From Emticicia sp965283955 (GTDB lineage Bacteria > Bacteroidota > Bacteroidia > Cytophagales > Spirosomataceae), in contig CBDIQW010000001.1 in assembly GCA_965283955.1 (NCBI GenBank), positions 1,736,001 through 1,800,000 of the forward strand: 64,000 bases of DNA. Direction: 5' to 3'. A model generated the notes under the pieces. That model worked only from the letters and a program-made list of their open reading frames with translations, made no database searches and had not been told where the DNA came from. The translations under genes were made by a program, and so were the position numbers. Positions 1 to 10,518 of this stretch are shown here, one piece after another; within the stretch, counting starts at the first letter, position 1; every line of letters begins with the position of its first letter.

Positions 1-417
1 ATCATTGGCTTTTTTGATGCGGTTTGGAATGTCTTTTGTCCATAATTCCTTGACTTTAGGGCTGTAATTCAGGTAAAGTTTCTCCTCTACGATTGTCCAA
101 GCACTGGGGTCGGTTGGTGATTTATGGTTTTCGCTGACACCATAAGCACAAAAACCTCCATACTGCGGTGCATACTTTTCTGGATTAGCCTTAAATAAAG
201 CCAAATTTGTATCAGAGCTAAACTGCCATTTTACATCTTTCCAATCGAAACTAAGGGTTTCTTTTCCTTTTACTGGCATATTATCCGTAAAATAAGCTAC
301 GGGGTCATAGCCATTGATGGCGATGCCATTTTTTTGGTAAATTGTTTTTTCTTGAGCAAAAATACTTCCCGAAATAAAAACAAAGAGAATAACAAACTGA
401 CTGATTTTACTTTTCAT
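1..417 (-). CDS. YHS domain protein, secreted, 3' end outside window
   Basis: Reading back from the ATG at 415-417 gives 139 codons with no stop before the window edge, so the C-terminus is missing. Residues 1-21 form a signal peptide (lysines, hydrophobic stretch, cleavage expected near FA|QEK). The body carries the YHS-family signatures GYDPVAYF at 36-43 and YGGFCAYG at 86-93. YHS domains are small, often metal-associated modules; in this secreted form the function is not established. No partner gene is visible because the window ends here. The family call rests on the motif pair and spacing and is fairly secure; the biological role is unknown. Confidence 0.8.
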   Translation of the reverse strand, partial: MKSKISQFVILFVFISGSIFAQEKTIYQKNGIAINGYDPVAYFTDNMPVKGKETLSFDWKDVKWQFSSDTNLALFKANPEKYAPQYGGFCAYGVSENHKSPTDPSAWTIVEEKLYLNYSPKVKELWTKDIPNRIKKAND

Positions 418-648
418 GTTGAAGAATTAAAAATGTTTTACATGCCACAAAGTTGAGGTTTTTGAATAAATCGAATTGTCAGCTTTATGACACTTTACTA
501 ATCATTTATCAAAAATATTTCAACAAAGGCATGAAGCAATCATCTTCATGATGAAAGAATAAAAAGCAAGTTTGGAATATGAAAAAGAAAATTACGCAAA
601 TGCTACATTGTGCAAGTAGATTTAAAACCTCTTGCTTGAAATTTTTAT
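418..648. other. intergenic region without a recognised gene
   Basis: This is AT-rich DNA between the YHS gene and the 3' end of the permease array. I see no ORF of convincing length and no strong hairpin. It should contain the promoter of the YHS gene, but I could not place a clear TAnnTTTG box. Confidence 0.4.
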
Positions 649-3028
649 TTATTCTGTCTTTAAACTCTTCACAGGATTCATGGATGCTGCTTTGATGGCC
701 TGATAACTCACTGTTAGTAAAGCAATTGCACTAATAAAAATACCCGATAATACAAAAACCCACCATTCGATTTCGACTTTGAATGCAAAACTATTGAGCC
801 ATTGGTTCATAAAATAGTAGGCAATCGGCGAGGCAATAATGATTGCTACGAATACCAATTTCAGAAAATCTTTCGAGAGTAAAAATGTGATGCTCGAAAC
901 GCTTGCCCCAAGCACTTTTCGGATACCAATTTCTTTGGTTCGCTGCGAAACCGTCAAGTTTACCAAACCCATTAGGCCCAAACAAGAGATAAAAATAATG
1001 AGCAATGCAAACGAGATTATGATGTTTCGGGTGATTTCTTCTCGTTTGTAAAGTTTGGCCAGTTCGTCATCGTAAAATGAATATTCAAACACTTCGTTTG
1101 GATAAATTCCGCTCCAAATCTCCTTCAATTCGGTAAGAACTTCGCTCGAATACTTATTTAATCTGATGGCCGCAAAACGGTATCTTGCTTTCAACGGAAA
1201 AATAACGGTTGGCTCAATGGGCGTGTATAAATCGGCATTATTGAAATCTGCCACTACACCAACAATCACTCCTGTGCCATTGGCATCGCCTACCAGTAAG
1301 CGTTTATTTAAGATTGATTCGGGTGTTTTCAGACCTAAATCTTTGACCAATTTTCGATTGACCAAAATCTCTCTTATCGTGTCAGAAGCCACGGGTTTTC
1401 GACCAGTTAGAAGTTTGATTTGGTAGGTATTCAAATAATTTTCATCCGCAATTTTCGACCTTGCCACAAATTTCTCCCAATCACGATTTTCAAATTTTAT
1501 CGTGCCTCCCGAACCACCTTTCTCGGCCGAAGGAGCCTCTTCGAGCAAACGAAACACTTTCGACAAACGGTTTTTGGGTTATTTGATTTCTGAGGGTTTC
1601 AAGATTTTCAGTATTGGGTACTTGCACATGAATTATCAAATCTTTGGTACTGCCGATATCTTTGTTATGGAGAAACCGAATTTGCCAAACCACCAAAATA
1701 GCAACTGCCACCAACACGATTGCAACACTAAACTGACTAACTACCAAGCCTTTTCGGAGCGAAAGTCCAGTTTTTGAACTTTTGGTAATTCCTTTGAGTA
1801 CATGAATGGGATTATAACCCGATACAACCAACGAAGGATAAAGTCCCGCAACGATTATCGTAAAAATGATAAGAATCGGCAGGAAAATCAGCATTTGGGT
1901 ATCAAAAAACTGTCGGAAAGTGATAGTAATATTCAGCCAATTATTGACCAATGGTATGGCCAAATAGGCGAAAATAATAGCAAAAAATACCGCCCAAAAC
2001 GTAATTAAGGCCACTTCAACGATAAACTGCCACAGAATCTGAGCTTGCGAACTACCCAGTGTTTTTCGGACTCCGATTTCTTTGAAACGTTTGAAAGATT
2101 GAGCCGTGGAAAGATTAATAAAGTTGATACATGCCACCACAAGCAATAAAATTCCGATGGCAGAAAATAGGTAAATGTTTGATTTTGAGATTTTTCCACC
2201 AAAATCTAAATCAAAATGAACATCCGAAAGTTCTTGTAGCTGAAAACGATAATATTTCGACATTTCGCCATAATATTTCTTTGAAAATGCGGGCAATTGT
2301 GCTTCAAAAGCGGCCTTTGACGTATTTTCTTTGAGTCTAATATAGGTTTCTCGCTGCTTCATGAACCACGCCCATTCGGTAAAACTATCGTCGTTTACAA
2401 TGGTTTTGAGCGTGGGTAAGGAAACAAAAACTTCGGTTTTGAGGTCGGTAGTTTCGGGAATGTCTTTTAAGATGCCGACAACTTTTACGGGCGTTGTGTT
2501 ATTAATTATCAGCACTTTATTTATCGGACTTGCTTCACCAAAATATTTCTTGGCATATTTTTCGGTCAATACAACTGTGTTGGGTGTATTCAGTGCGATA
2601 GATTGCCCAATAATCCACTGATAATCAAACACTTTGAAGTAATCTGCACCAATAAAAGCAGCAGCTTCTTTTTCGAGAAATTTGGTAGAAGAACTACTCT
2701 TTGAAGGAATGCTGAGCGTAAGTTCTTGCTGACCAAGATAGGCTACGCTTTCAACGCTTGAAAAATCGTTTTTTAGTGCTTCGTGTAAAATATAAGGACT
2801 TCCTTTTTCGTGTTCTACGCTTCCGTCATCTAAGTGCAGATTCATCACCACTCGGTAGATATTTTCGGCGTTATGATGGTGCGAATCGGTCAGTAAATGA
2901 AACTTTATCAACTGAAAAATAACAAGGCTACCGAAGATACCCAACGATAGACCCAGCACATTGATAAAAGTATAAACCTTGTTTTTGGAAAGATTCCGAA
3001 CGGCGATTTTGAAGTAGTTTTTCAGCAT
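649..3028 (-). pseudogene. permease A, FtsX/MacB type, frameshifted
   Basis: This is the last permease of the array. The N-terminal frame (512 codons from the ATG at 3028) and C-terminal frame (ending at 649) overlap. Joined, they give about 792 residues, the normal family length. The switch lies near 1536: dropping one G of an AGAGG tract (minus strand) lets the first frame run into the second. Both FtsX signatures are present, one per frame (FKEIGVRKTLGS and TKEIGIRKVLGAS), as is the C-terminal NPVKSLKTE. A sequencing error or a recent single-base insertion would explain it. Its periplasmic domain 1 differs most from its neighbours. Start codon chosen because MLKNYFKIA matches the conserved permease N-terminus. 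Confidence 0.8.
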
Positions 3029-3082
3029 TGGTGGTAAGATTTTAATTTTAGAACTAAAGATAATCTATAAAACCACCAATGC
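3025..3082. repeat. 11-bp inverted repeat over the start codon of permease A
   Basis: Arms 3025-3035 (gcattggtggt) and 3072-3082 (accaccaatgc) are perfect complements with a 36-nt loop. The left arm includes the start codon of permease A (3026-3028), so the mRNA could pair its own initiation site. This may be chance. Confidence 0.5.
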
Positions 3083-3107
3083 TTATTCACTTAACTTTAT
3101 TTAACAT

Positions 3108-5567
3108 TTATTCTGTCTTCAAACTCTTCACAGGATTCATCAAAGCCGCTTTTATTGATTGGTAACTCACTGTTAGTAAGGCGATTGCAATAGCCATTAT
3201 ACCCGCCAGTGCAAAAAACCACCACTCGATTTCGATATGGTAGGCAAATTCTTGTAGCCATTTGTCGGTAGCCCACCATGCAATCGGAAAGGCAATGCCG
3301 TTGGCAATCAAGACCAATTTCAAGAAGTCTTTTGAAAGTAGCGTTGCTAAGTTTACTACGCTTGCTCCCAGCACTTTTCTTACACCTATTTCTTTGATTC
3401 GTTGCTCGGCAGCATAGGTCGCCAAGCCAAAAAGACCTAAACAGGCAATTAGAATCGTGGCCAAAGCCGCCCAAATAAGCATGGATTGGCGGCGGGCATC
3501 TTCGGCATAAAATAGGGCTAATTGTTGGTCGAGAAAATGGTATTCAAATAAGTTTTCGGGGTCAATTTTAGTTAGAATTTGCTCCATTTGCTTCAAAGTA
3601 GCATCTATATCTTTGGCTTCTATTCTTGACGTATAATAGTCAATATTATGAATAGGGTTTTTCTGATAACCCAATACCAAAGGTGCAATTTTCTCTCTTA
3701 AAGTCTGAAAATGAAAGTCTTTTACGATTCCGATTACTCTCGCTCTGAATACTTGATTGTTGGACAGCGGTCGGAAATTTCCGCCCATTGCTCTTTCTGG
3801 AATTTCGAGCATTTGGTCGGATGGTTCACTGATATTCAGCATTTTAGCGGCCGTTTCATTAATAATAACCGAAGCAGAATCATTGATTCCTGCAAAGTTT
3901 TTGCCTTTCAATAATTCAGTTTCAAAGGTTTTTGAGAAACTTTCATCCACCCCCAAAAAGTAAGCGATTTTATGCACATCAATTCCGCCCATTGGCTTCA
4001 CTTTTATGGTTGGAATATTTTTCCATTCGCCTGGCACTCGTGAAGTTGTCGATACATTTTTTACATTCGGAATTTTAGAAAATTCAGAAATAATGGCTGG
4101 GGCGGCTTGTCGGATTTTTCCACTATTGATATCAACCACCAGCAAAAGTTCTTTATTGAAACCCAAATCTTTATTATTCACGAATCGCACTTGGAAGAAC
4201 AGCACAATAGTAGCCACTATCATAACCACCGAAATCGTAAACTGAAAAACAACTAAGCCTTTTCGGAGAGAAAAATCTGATTTGTTCGGAATTTTTAGGC
4301 TTTTCAATAATAGAATCGGGCTAAAACGAGAAAGCATAAAGGCAGGATAAGTTCCTGACAATAAACCAGTTAGTAAAACTACTGAAAGAGTAGCGAGCCA
4401 AATCTGATAATTAGTAGAAAAGCCAAGTGAAAGTTCTTTATTCACAAAACCATTAAAAAAGGGCAATACCAAATTGACCAAAATGACCGATAAAACAAAA
4501 GAAATGCAAGTTACCAAAACCGATTCGGCCAAAAACTGTGTAATTAGCTGCCCTCTTACAGCACCAACGGCCTTTTTAATGCCAATTTCTTTGCTACGAT
4601 TAGAAGCTTTTGCAGTCGTGAGATTCATGTAGTTGATACACGCAATGAGCAACACAAAGAGAGCAATGATGGCAAAAATTTGGATATAAAACATCGAACC
4701 CGTACTTGCCGAGCTTGCATTTGAATTGACAACTCGGTTGATAATATTCTCGGAATACAAGTGCATATCTTTCAAGGCTTGTAGCGAAAATACCATCGAA
4801 GTACCTGTTTCGGGTTTAAAATTGGCTTCGAGAAGGCTTTTCATTTTAGGCGAAACACTTTCAGGATTGGCATTTTTCTTCAACATCGCAAAAACCATGT
4901 ACGAATTAGACGACCAGTCTCGATTAATATCGTTGACGTAGCTTGAATCAGACAAATAAGTGCTTTCAGAATTAAGTGAAGTAAAACTAAAACTCGAATT
5001 TCGAGGATGATTTTTAATAACTGCCTTTACGGTAAATGGCTGCTCCATGCCATCCCATTTGATGGTTTTTCCCGCAACTTTAGTGCTTCCAAACAGCCGC
5101 ATCGCTAAATCTTCCACAATAACCATTGAGCGTGGTTCTTTCAAAGCCGTTTTTGGGTTTCCATCAATGGCTTCAAAATCAAATATTTCCATCAACTCAT
5201 TATTGACAACCGTTATATCCTCCAGAAATTTCTTCTGACCTGTCATGTTTCCGAGATTATCTCGCCCAAATTGAGTTATTCGAGCCATTTTTTCGATTTC
5301 AGCAATGTTTTTTGGCGATTCTTCCGATAATTTATAGCTAATTGCCGCAGTATTTCTATTTTCGGCAGGAGTTTTTCGGTGTTCAATTACCCGAAAAATA
5401 CGGTCAGCGTTGTTGTGCTGCTGGTCGAAAGTAAGTTCATCGAACAAATAAAGTCCAATCAACAAAAAACAACTTAGTCCAAATGTCAAGCCCAATACAT
5501 TGAGCGTAGTATAAAGTTTGTTTCGCAGTAGATTGCGAAAAGCGATTTTAAAGTAATTGCGTATCAT
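3108..5567 (-). CDS. permease B, intact FtsX/MacB-type ABC permease
   Basis: At 819 residues this is the longest intact member, and it shows the architecture of the family. TM1 lies near 18-42, a large MacB-type periplasmic domain at about 50-280, and three FtsX helices at about 290-410. A fifth TM follows near 435-455, a second periplasmic domain at about 460-680, and a second three-helix FtsX unit to the end. Each FtsX unit carries a cytoplasmic coupling motif, here SKEIGIKKAVGA and IKEIGVRKVLGA. Such doubled permeases belong to the MacB/LolE superfamily, which drives periplasmic movements by mechanotransmission rather than moving solute through a channel. The substrate cannot be read from sequence. 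It ends with NPVKSLKTE, shared with nearly all paralogs. Confidence 0.9.
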   Translation of the reverse strand: MIRNYFKIAFRNLLRNKLYTTLNVLGLTFGLSCFLLIGLYLFDELTFDQQHNNADRIFRVIEHRKTPAENRNTAAISYKLSEESPKNIAEIEKMARITQFGRDNLGNMTGQKKFLEDITVVNNELMEIFDFEAIDGNPKTALKEPRSMVIVEDLAMRLFGSTKVAGKTIKWDGMEQPFTVKAVIKNHPRNSSFSFTSLNSESTYLSDSSYVNDINRDWSSNSYMVFAMLKKNANPESVSPKMKSLLEANFKPETGTSMVFSLQALKDMHLYSENIINRVVNSNASSASTGSMFYIQIFAIIALFVLLIACINYMNLTTAKASNRSKEIGIKKAVGAVRGQLITQFLAESVLVTCISFVLSVILVNLVLPFFNGFVNKELSLGFSTNYQIWLATLSVVLLTGLLSGTYPAFMLSRFSPILLLKSLKIPNKSDFSLRKGLVVFQFTISVVMIVATIVLFFQVRFVNNKDLGFNKELLLVVDINSGKIRQAAPAIISEFSKIPNVKNVSTTSRVPGEWKNIPTIKVKPMGGIDVHKIAYFLGVDESFSKTFETELLKGKNFAGINDSASVIINETAAKMLNISEPSDQMLEIPERAMGGNFRPLSNNQVFRARVIGIVKDFHFQTLREKIAPLVLGYQKNPIHNIDYYTSRIEAKDIDATLKQMEQILTKIDPENLFEYHFLDQQLALFYAEDARRQSMLIWAALATILIACLGLFGLATYAAEQRIKEIGVRKVLGASVVNLATLLSKDFLKLVLIANGIAFPIAWWATDKWLQEFAYHIEIEWWFFALAGIMAIAIALLTVSYQSIKAALMNPVKSLKTE

Positions 5568-5584
5568 AATTTTGTATTAGTTTT

Positions 5585-5617
5585 AACGTCGGCAGGGTTT
5601 TGAACCCTGCCGACGTT
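5585..5617. repeat. 15-bp perfect hairpin with TTG loop
   Basis: Arms 5585-5599 (aacgtcggcagggtt) and 5603-5617 pair perfectly around a 3-nt TTG loop, in the gap between permeases C and B. A decayed copy lies at 21595-21640, and a hairpin of identical geometry but other sequence at 52624-52656. No U-tract follows, so it is a palindromic repeat rather than a clear terminator. Confidence 0.8.
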
Positions 5618-5623
5618 GATAAG

Positions 5624-8008
5624 TTATTCTGTTTTTAAACTCTTCACAGGATTCATTAATGCGGCTTTTATTGATTGATAACTTACTGTTAGTAAAGTAA
5701 TTAGCAAAGCTCCAAAACCCGAAGCAACAAAAATCCACCACGAAATTTCGGTTCGGTACGTATATTTTTGTAACCAATTATTCATGAAATAGTAGGCGAT
5801 TGGTGCAGCGACCAAGCAAGAAATGATAATCAAAACCACGAAATCTTTTGATAATAATTGCCACAAATTGACTACCGAAGCTCCCAAAACTTTCCGAATT
5901 CCTATTTCTTTGGTGCGTTGTTCGGCTACAAAACTGGCAAGTCCGAAAAGGCCGAGACAAGAGATAAAAATAGCAAGAACAGCAAAAAGGCTTATCAGGC
6001 TCGACATTCGCCTTTCTCTAAAAAACTTTTTATTGAAGTCTCTATCAGCAAAAAGATAGTTGAAATTGCCCGCTGGGTCGTAGGTTTTCAAGACCTTTTC
6101 CATTTTTGCGATAGATTCAGTGGCACTCAATTCGGGTTTTAGTTTGATGGTTATGAAAGGAGCATTGGCTTTTATCATTTCAAAAACGGTTGGCCGAACA
6201 GGGTCGAAAGGGGAATCCATGACGATATTTTTCACCACGCCCACAACCGTGAGCGGTTTTCCATCTTTTCTGATTACTTGATTGATTGGATTTTTCAGCC
6301 CCATGAGTTTTACGGCTGCTTCATTCAAAATAACAGAACTGGTATCGCTCGAAAAAGCTCTTGAGAAATCTCGTCCAGCCATCACTTTCCAGTCGATGGT
6401 TTTGCCAAATTCTGGCGTTACTCTCAGCGTGACTAAATCTTCGGCGGTGGCGATTTTGGTTGGCCATGTGTAATGGCTCGAATAATGCCAAGTTTCCGAC
6501 ATTGGACTGTTGGTTTCGGCCATTTCTACGACTGCTCCCGAGTTGAGCAAATCTTGTCGCATGGCATAAAAATGTCCTCTTAATTCTTCATTATTCTTGC
6601 GTATTTGCACCAAACCTTTGGTATCATAACCCAACGGGCGGTTTTTGGTAAACTGAATTTGTTTGTAGATAACGGTCGTCGAAATTATCAACACAATAGA
6701 AATACTAAACTGAAAAATAACGAGTCCTTTTCTTGAAAATAACTCAAACGAACTACTTTGTACTCGTAACGACGAACCGTTCCCTTTCAAAACTTTGATT
6801 GGCTGAAACGAAGAAAGATACAATGCAGGATAACTGCCCGCAAAAAGTATCAGAAACCCAGAAAACAGCGTAGTTGCCAACCAAAAAACTGGATTTTTCC
6901 ACGGAAAATCAATTTGTTTTTCGGCCAATTCGTTGAAAAACGGCAGAGCGATTTGGGCTAAAAATAGGGCGAGCAAAGCACTTAAAAGTATCGTAAGCAA
7001 AGTTTCGGCATAAAATTGTCCAATAATTTGTCCTCTGCCCGAACCAATGGCTTTTCTAACTCCTATTTCTTTAGCACGCTTTTCTGACCGTGCCGTACTC
7101 AAATTCATGAAGTTGATAGCCGCCAAAAGTATAGTCAGAACGCCAATTAAGCCAAAAATCAAGATATTATCTTTTCCAGTAGAAATAGGCAAGCCATTTT
7201 TATATTCGGGGTACAAATGCCAACTATCCATCGGATACAAAAACAAAGCGGGCTTTGATGGGTCTTGGGTAGCTTTATAGATTTCATCTTTTATCAAAGC
7301 CGATGCTTGCTCGGCCGACACATTTTTTGCCAATTTTACATATATCGGAAAAGAGTTTTCATTCCAAAGTTTTTTGGCATCTAACCAGTCTTCTTTTTGT
7401 AAATACGAATCCATCGACGAATAAAACGATGTGCTGCGATACGTAGCATTTTGTGGCAAAGATTTGAACACACCCACAATTTTGAAAGGTGTATTTTTAT
7501 CAAGATTCGCCGTCTGATTTATCGCAGTTTTATTCTCAAAAAGAGCCTCTTTTGTTTTATCCGAAATCAATATTTCAAAAGGAGCTAAAGGAAATTTCGG
7601 TGAGCCTTCGAGAATTTTTAAATCCAGAATTTTTTCGCCGCCCGTTTCCATAAACAAGCCTCTTTTTGTGATGGTTTTATCGTTGACAGTCAGGCTTTTT
7701 TCACCACCATAACTCGATGCCACGACTTCTTCAAAATAATTACCGTAAGATTCTCGCAATTTAGCAGCCAACGGAATCGACATGGACTGCTCGGTGATGA
7801 TATTACCATTGAAACTGCGGTTTTTCTGCAATAACGCTATTCGCTCGTGTTCGGAATGGTATTTATCAAAACTTAGTTCGTCATAAATCCACAGGCCAAT
7901 GAGCATCGCCACGGTAATTCCTACGGCCAATCCACCGATATTGATAAATGAATAAACCTTATTTTTTACAAGATTTCGGAAGGCGATTTTGATGTAGTTT
8001 CGTATCAT
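5624..8008 (-). CDS. permease C, intact FtsX/MacB-type ABC permease
   Basis: It is 794 residues long with both FtsX units. It belongs to a subgroup with G, H and I, recognisable by GLWIYDE after TM1, by NLSTARSEKRAKE before the first coupling motif (EIGVRKAIGS), and by an aromatic SWWIFV near the last helix. C therefore groups with members lying 8-16 kb away rather than with its direct neighbours B and D, which implies duplication followed by rearrangement, or gene conversion. Starts with the conserved MIRNYIKIAFRNL. The stop lies just downstream of the TTG-loop hairpin at 5585-5617. Confidence 0.9.
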   Translation of the reverse strand: MIRNYIKIAFRNLVKNKVYSFINIGGLAVGITVAMLIGLWIYDELSFDKYHSEHERIALLQKNRSFNGNIITEQSMSIPLAAKLRESYGNYFEEVVASSYGGEKSLTVNDKTITKRGLFMETGGEKILDLKILEGSPKFPLAPFEILISDKTKEALFENKTAINQTANLDKNTPFKIVGVFKSLPQNATYRSTSFYSSMDSYLQKEDWLDAKKLWNENSFPIYVKLAKNVSAEQASALIKDEIYKATQDPSKPALFLYPMDSWHLYPEYKNGLPISTGKDNILIFGLIGVLTILLAAINFMNLSTARSEKRAKEIGVRKAIGSGRGQIIGQFYAETLLTILLSALLALFLAQIALPFFNELAEKQIDFPWKNPVFWLATTLFSGFLILFAGSYPALYLSSFQPIKVLKGNGSSLRVQSSSFELFSRKGLVIFQFSISIVLIISTTVIYKQIQFTKNRPLGYDTKGLVQIRKNNEELRGHFYAMRQDLLNSGAVVEMAETNSPMSETWHYSSHYTWPTKIATAEDLVTLRVTPEFGKTIDWKVMAGRDFSRAFSSDTSSVILNEAAVKLMGLKNPINQVIRKDGKPLTVVGVVKNIVMDSPFDPVRPTVFEMIKANAPFITIKLKPELSATESIAKMEKVLKTYDPAGNFNYLFADRDFNKKFFRERRMSSLISLFAVLAIFISCLGLFGLASFVAEQRTKEIGIRKVLGASVVNLWQLLSKDFVVLIIISCLVAAPIAYYFMNNWLQKYTYRTEISWWIFVASGFGALLITLLTVSYQSIKAALMNPVKSLKTE

Positions 8009-8012
8009 AAAA

Positions 8013-8110
8013 ACCCCCTAACCCCCGATGGGGTAACGCTGGGGTAACGTTGGTTTTAAGTTTTGACCCCGATTTTTGGCTTTTCAAAGCCCCCATCGGG
8101 GGTTGGGGGC
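8013..8110. repeat. CCCCTAACCCCCGATGGGG inverted element between permeases D and C
   Basis: The left arm around 8013-8033 (acccccta acccccgatgggg) faces the right arm around 8089-8110 (gcccccatcggggg, then ttgggggc). The right arm runs straight into the TAG stop codon of permease D (8110-8112), so the element edge supplies the stop. Further copies occur at 19067-19165 and, as a single arm, at 60616-60639. Confidence 0.75.
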
Positions 8111-10482
8111 TACTCCGTTTTTAAACTCTTCACAGGATTCATCAAGGCAGATTTTATGGCTTGGTAGCTCACTGTTGCTAAGACAATTATTAATATTATT
8201 GCATTAGCCAAAATAAAAATCCACCACTCAATATCAATTCGATATGCGAAATCTTGTAACCATTTATAAGTAAAAAAATAAGCTATTGGCGATGAAATAA
8301 TAATACTAATGAATATTAATTTTATAAAATCTTTTGAGAGCAGCCCAACTAAATTACTGACACTCGCCCCCAAAACTTTTCGGATACCAATTTCTTTGGT
8401 ACGTTGCTCGGCTGAAAAAGTGGTCAAACCAAATAATCCGAGGCAACCAACAACGATGGTTAGCACAGCAAAAAGCGAAATTAAGCTTGCAGTACGTTCA
8501 TTGTTTTCATATAGTTTATTAATGTCATCGTTGACAAAACTGTACTCCAGTGGTGTTTCGTTATCATATTTTTCATAAACACTCTTTACCTGATTTATTG
8601 CAGCCTTTGTATTTCCCTTTTTTGTATTAATTAACATAGTAAAATAACCAGCCCAAGGTTGATAACGAAAAATAAATGGCTCAATAGCAGTATTAAGCGT
8701 TTTGAAATGAAAGTCTTTTACAACGCCAATAACCGTGCCTGTGGCTCCCCAGAATATTACTTGCTTGCCAATCACATTTTCAGTAGAAAAGCCCATTCGT
8801 TTTGCCGTAGTCTCATTTACGATATAATTATTAACAGTATCGGTTAGTGTTTGAGGTGAAAAGTTGCGACCACTTATCAATTTTAGGCCGAGCGTAGAAA
8901 TAAAACTTGCGTCAACATTTGCTTGAGTGGCCAAAAACAAATCAGATTCCTTCATTCCTTTCCATTTAAAATCTGCTGAACTACCTACATTTACCATTGA
9001 CATTGTGGTAGGAGTTGCACCAACTATTGCAGTTTGGCTTTCTAAGTCTCTTTGTATTGCATCAGCCTTTTCTCTTGCACCTCCATTCAATCGGACACTT
9101 ATCAAGTGGTCTTTATCAAAACCTAAATCTTTTTGTTGGATGAATTGTAATTGACGGTACATCATAAATGAACAAATCATAAGTATTATTGAAATGCAAA
9201 ATTGAAATACAACCAAACTTTGTTGGATAAAATTTTTGGAATTGCCTATTGCAACATTTTTTAGATTTCTTGCGGGTTCAAAACTTGATAAAACAAAGGC
9301 AGGATAAATACCCGCCAAAATGCCGATAATGATAATAAAAAGTAAAAAAGCACAAATGAAAAATGTGGTGGTATAATTAATTACACCTGTAAGAGTTTGA
9401 ATGTATGAATTTAACATTTGCAAAATGATTACAGCGATAATGCCTGCTATAATTGTAATCAATAGCGATTCAACCAAAAATTGAATAATAAGTTGCTTAC
9501 GATTTGCCCCATTAACTTTCCGAACTCCAACTTCTATTGACCGTTTTAAGCTGCGTGCAGTAGAAAGATTGATAAAATTAACACAAGCAATCATCAATAA
9601 TAACAAACCGACTCCAGTAAATATTTTCACATATTTAATATCGCTTCGCTTGCCCCAATCTGTTTGAAAATCAAATTTGGAATACAAATATTGTTCTTTG
9701 AATGCCTGCAATTGTAACAATTCATCCGATTTTGGATTATAGACACGAAGTTGGTTTGTAATTTTTTTGGAAAAAGCCATTACATCAGTGCCACTTTTCA
9801 ATTGAATATACGTATGAAAGCCGTTACTGCCCCATTTGCTGGGCCATTCTTCACTTTTCATTAAAAATGGCATTGGCAATAAAACATCAAACTGAATACT
9901 TGAATTTTCAGGTGGGTTTTGGATAATACCTGCTATTTTGAAATGATATTCTTTGTTTAAAGTAAAAGTTTGTGACAATATCAATGGATTTTTTTGCCAA
10001 CCTTTTCCAAAGTATTTTTCCGCAATTCTTTCAGTTATTACAATTTCGTCGAAAGATTTTAAAGCAACTTTTGAATTTCCTTTTATCAATGGAAAATTAA
10101 AAACTGCAAAAACAGAATTATCAGTAATTAAAATTTTATTATCACGAAAAGATTTGTTTCCATTTTTCAATGTACCACTCCAACGACCAAAACGTACAGA
10201 GTTTGTTACCTCTGGGAAGTCTTTTTTCAATGCACCTGCCAGTGAGCCTGGGGTAACCGCTACATCATAAATTGTCCCAGCTTGATTTTGTTTTTCGGTA
10301 ACACGGTAGATATTATCACGGTTAAGATGAAAAGTATCATGCTGTAACTCCCCCCAAATATAGGTGCTTATTACAAGGCAACAAGCCATTCCTAATGCTA
10401 AGCCAAATATATTTATAGAAGTATAAACCTTATTTTTTATAAGATTTCGGAAAGCGATTTTGCTATAATTTCGTAGCATCAT
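8110..10482 (-). CDS. permease D, intact FtsX/MacB-type ABC permease
   Basis: It is 790 residues long. Two adjacent ATGs (10482 and 10479) precede LRNYSKIAF; either may be used. The first coupling motif is divergent (SIEVGVRKVNGA), the second standard (TKEIGIRKVLGA). Its first periplasmic domain closely resembles that of permease K: both carry ITPG-LA-ALK-DF and the stretch SKFDFQTDWGKRSDI. D and K are thus sister copies at nearly opposite ends of the array. Codon use looks more AT-rich than in neighbours (many ata, aat, tta codons). A divergent gene starts 37 nt from its start. Confidence 0.9.
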   Translation of the reverse strand: MMLRNYSKIAFRNLIKNKVYTSINIFGLALGMACCLVISTYIWGELQHDTFHLNRDNIYRVTEKQNQAGTIYDVAVTPGSLAGALKKDFPEVTNSVRFGRWSGTLKNGNKSFRDNKILITDNSVFAVFNFPLIKGNSKVALKSFDEIVITERIAEKYFGKGWQKNPLILSQTFTLNKEYHFKIAGIIQNPPENSSIQFDVLLPMPFLMKSEEWPSKWGSNGFHTYIQLKSGTDVMAFSKKITNQLRVYNPKSDELLQLQAFKEQYLYSKFDFQTDWGKRSDIKYVKIFTGVGLLLLMIACVNFINLSTARSLKRSIEVGVRKVNGANRKQLIIQFLVESLLITIIAGIIAVIILQMLNSYIQTLTGVINYTTTFFICAFLLFIIIIGILAGIYPAFVLSSFEPARNLKNVAIGNSKNFIQQSLVVFQFCISIILMICSFMMYRQLQFIQQKDLGFDKDHLISVRLNGGAREKADAIQRDLESQTAIVGATPTTMSMVNVGSSADFKWKGMKESDLFLATQANVDASFISTLGLKLISGRNFSPQTLTDTVNNYIVNETTAKRMGFSTENVIGKQVIFWGATGTVIGVVKDFHFKTLNTAIEPFIFRYQPWAGYFTMLINTKKGNTKAAINQVKSVYEKYDNETPLEYSFVNDDINKLYENNERTASLISLFAVLTIVVGCLGLFGLTTFSAEQRTKEIGIRKVLGASVSNLVGLLSKDFIKLIFISIIISSPIAYFFTYKWLQDFAYRIDIEWWIFILANAIILIIVLATVSYQAIKSALMNPVKSLKTE

Positions 10483-10518
10483 TTTGTTTTTTGTATATTT
10501 GTTAAAAAATTAACTAAC

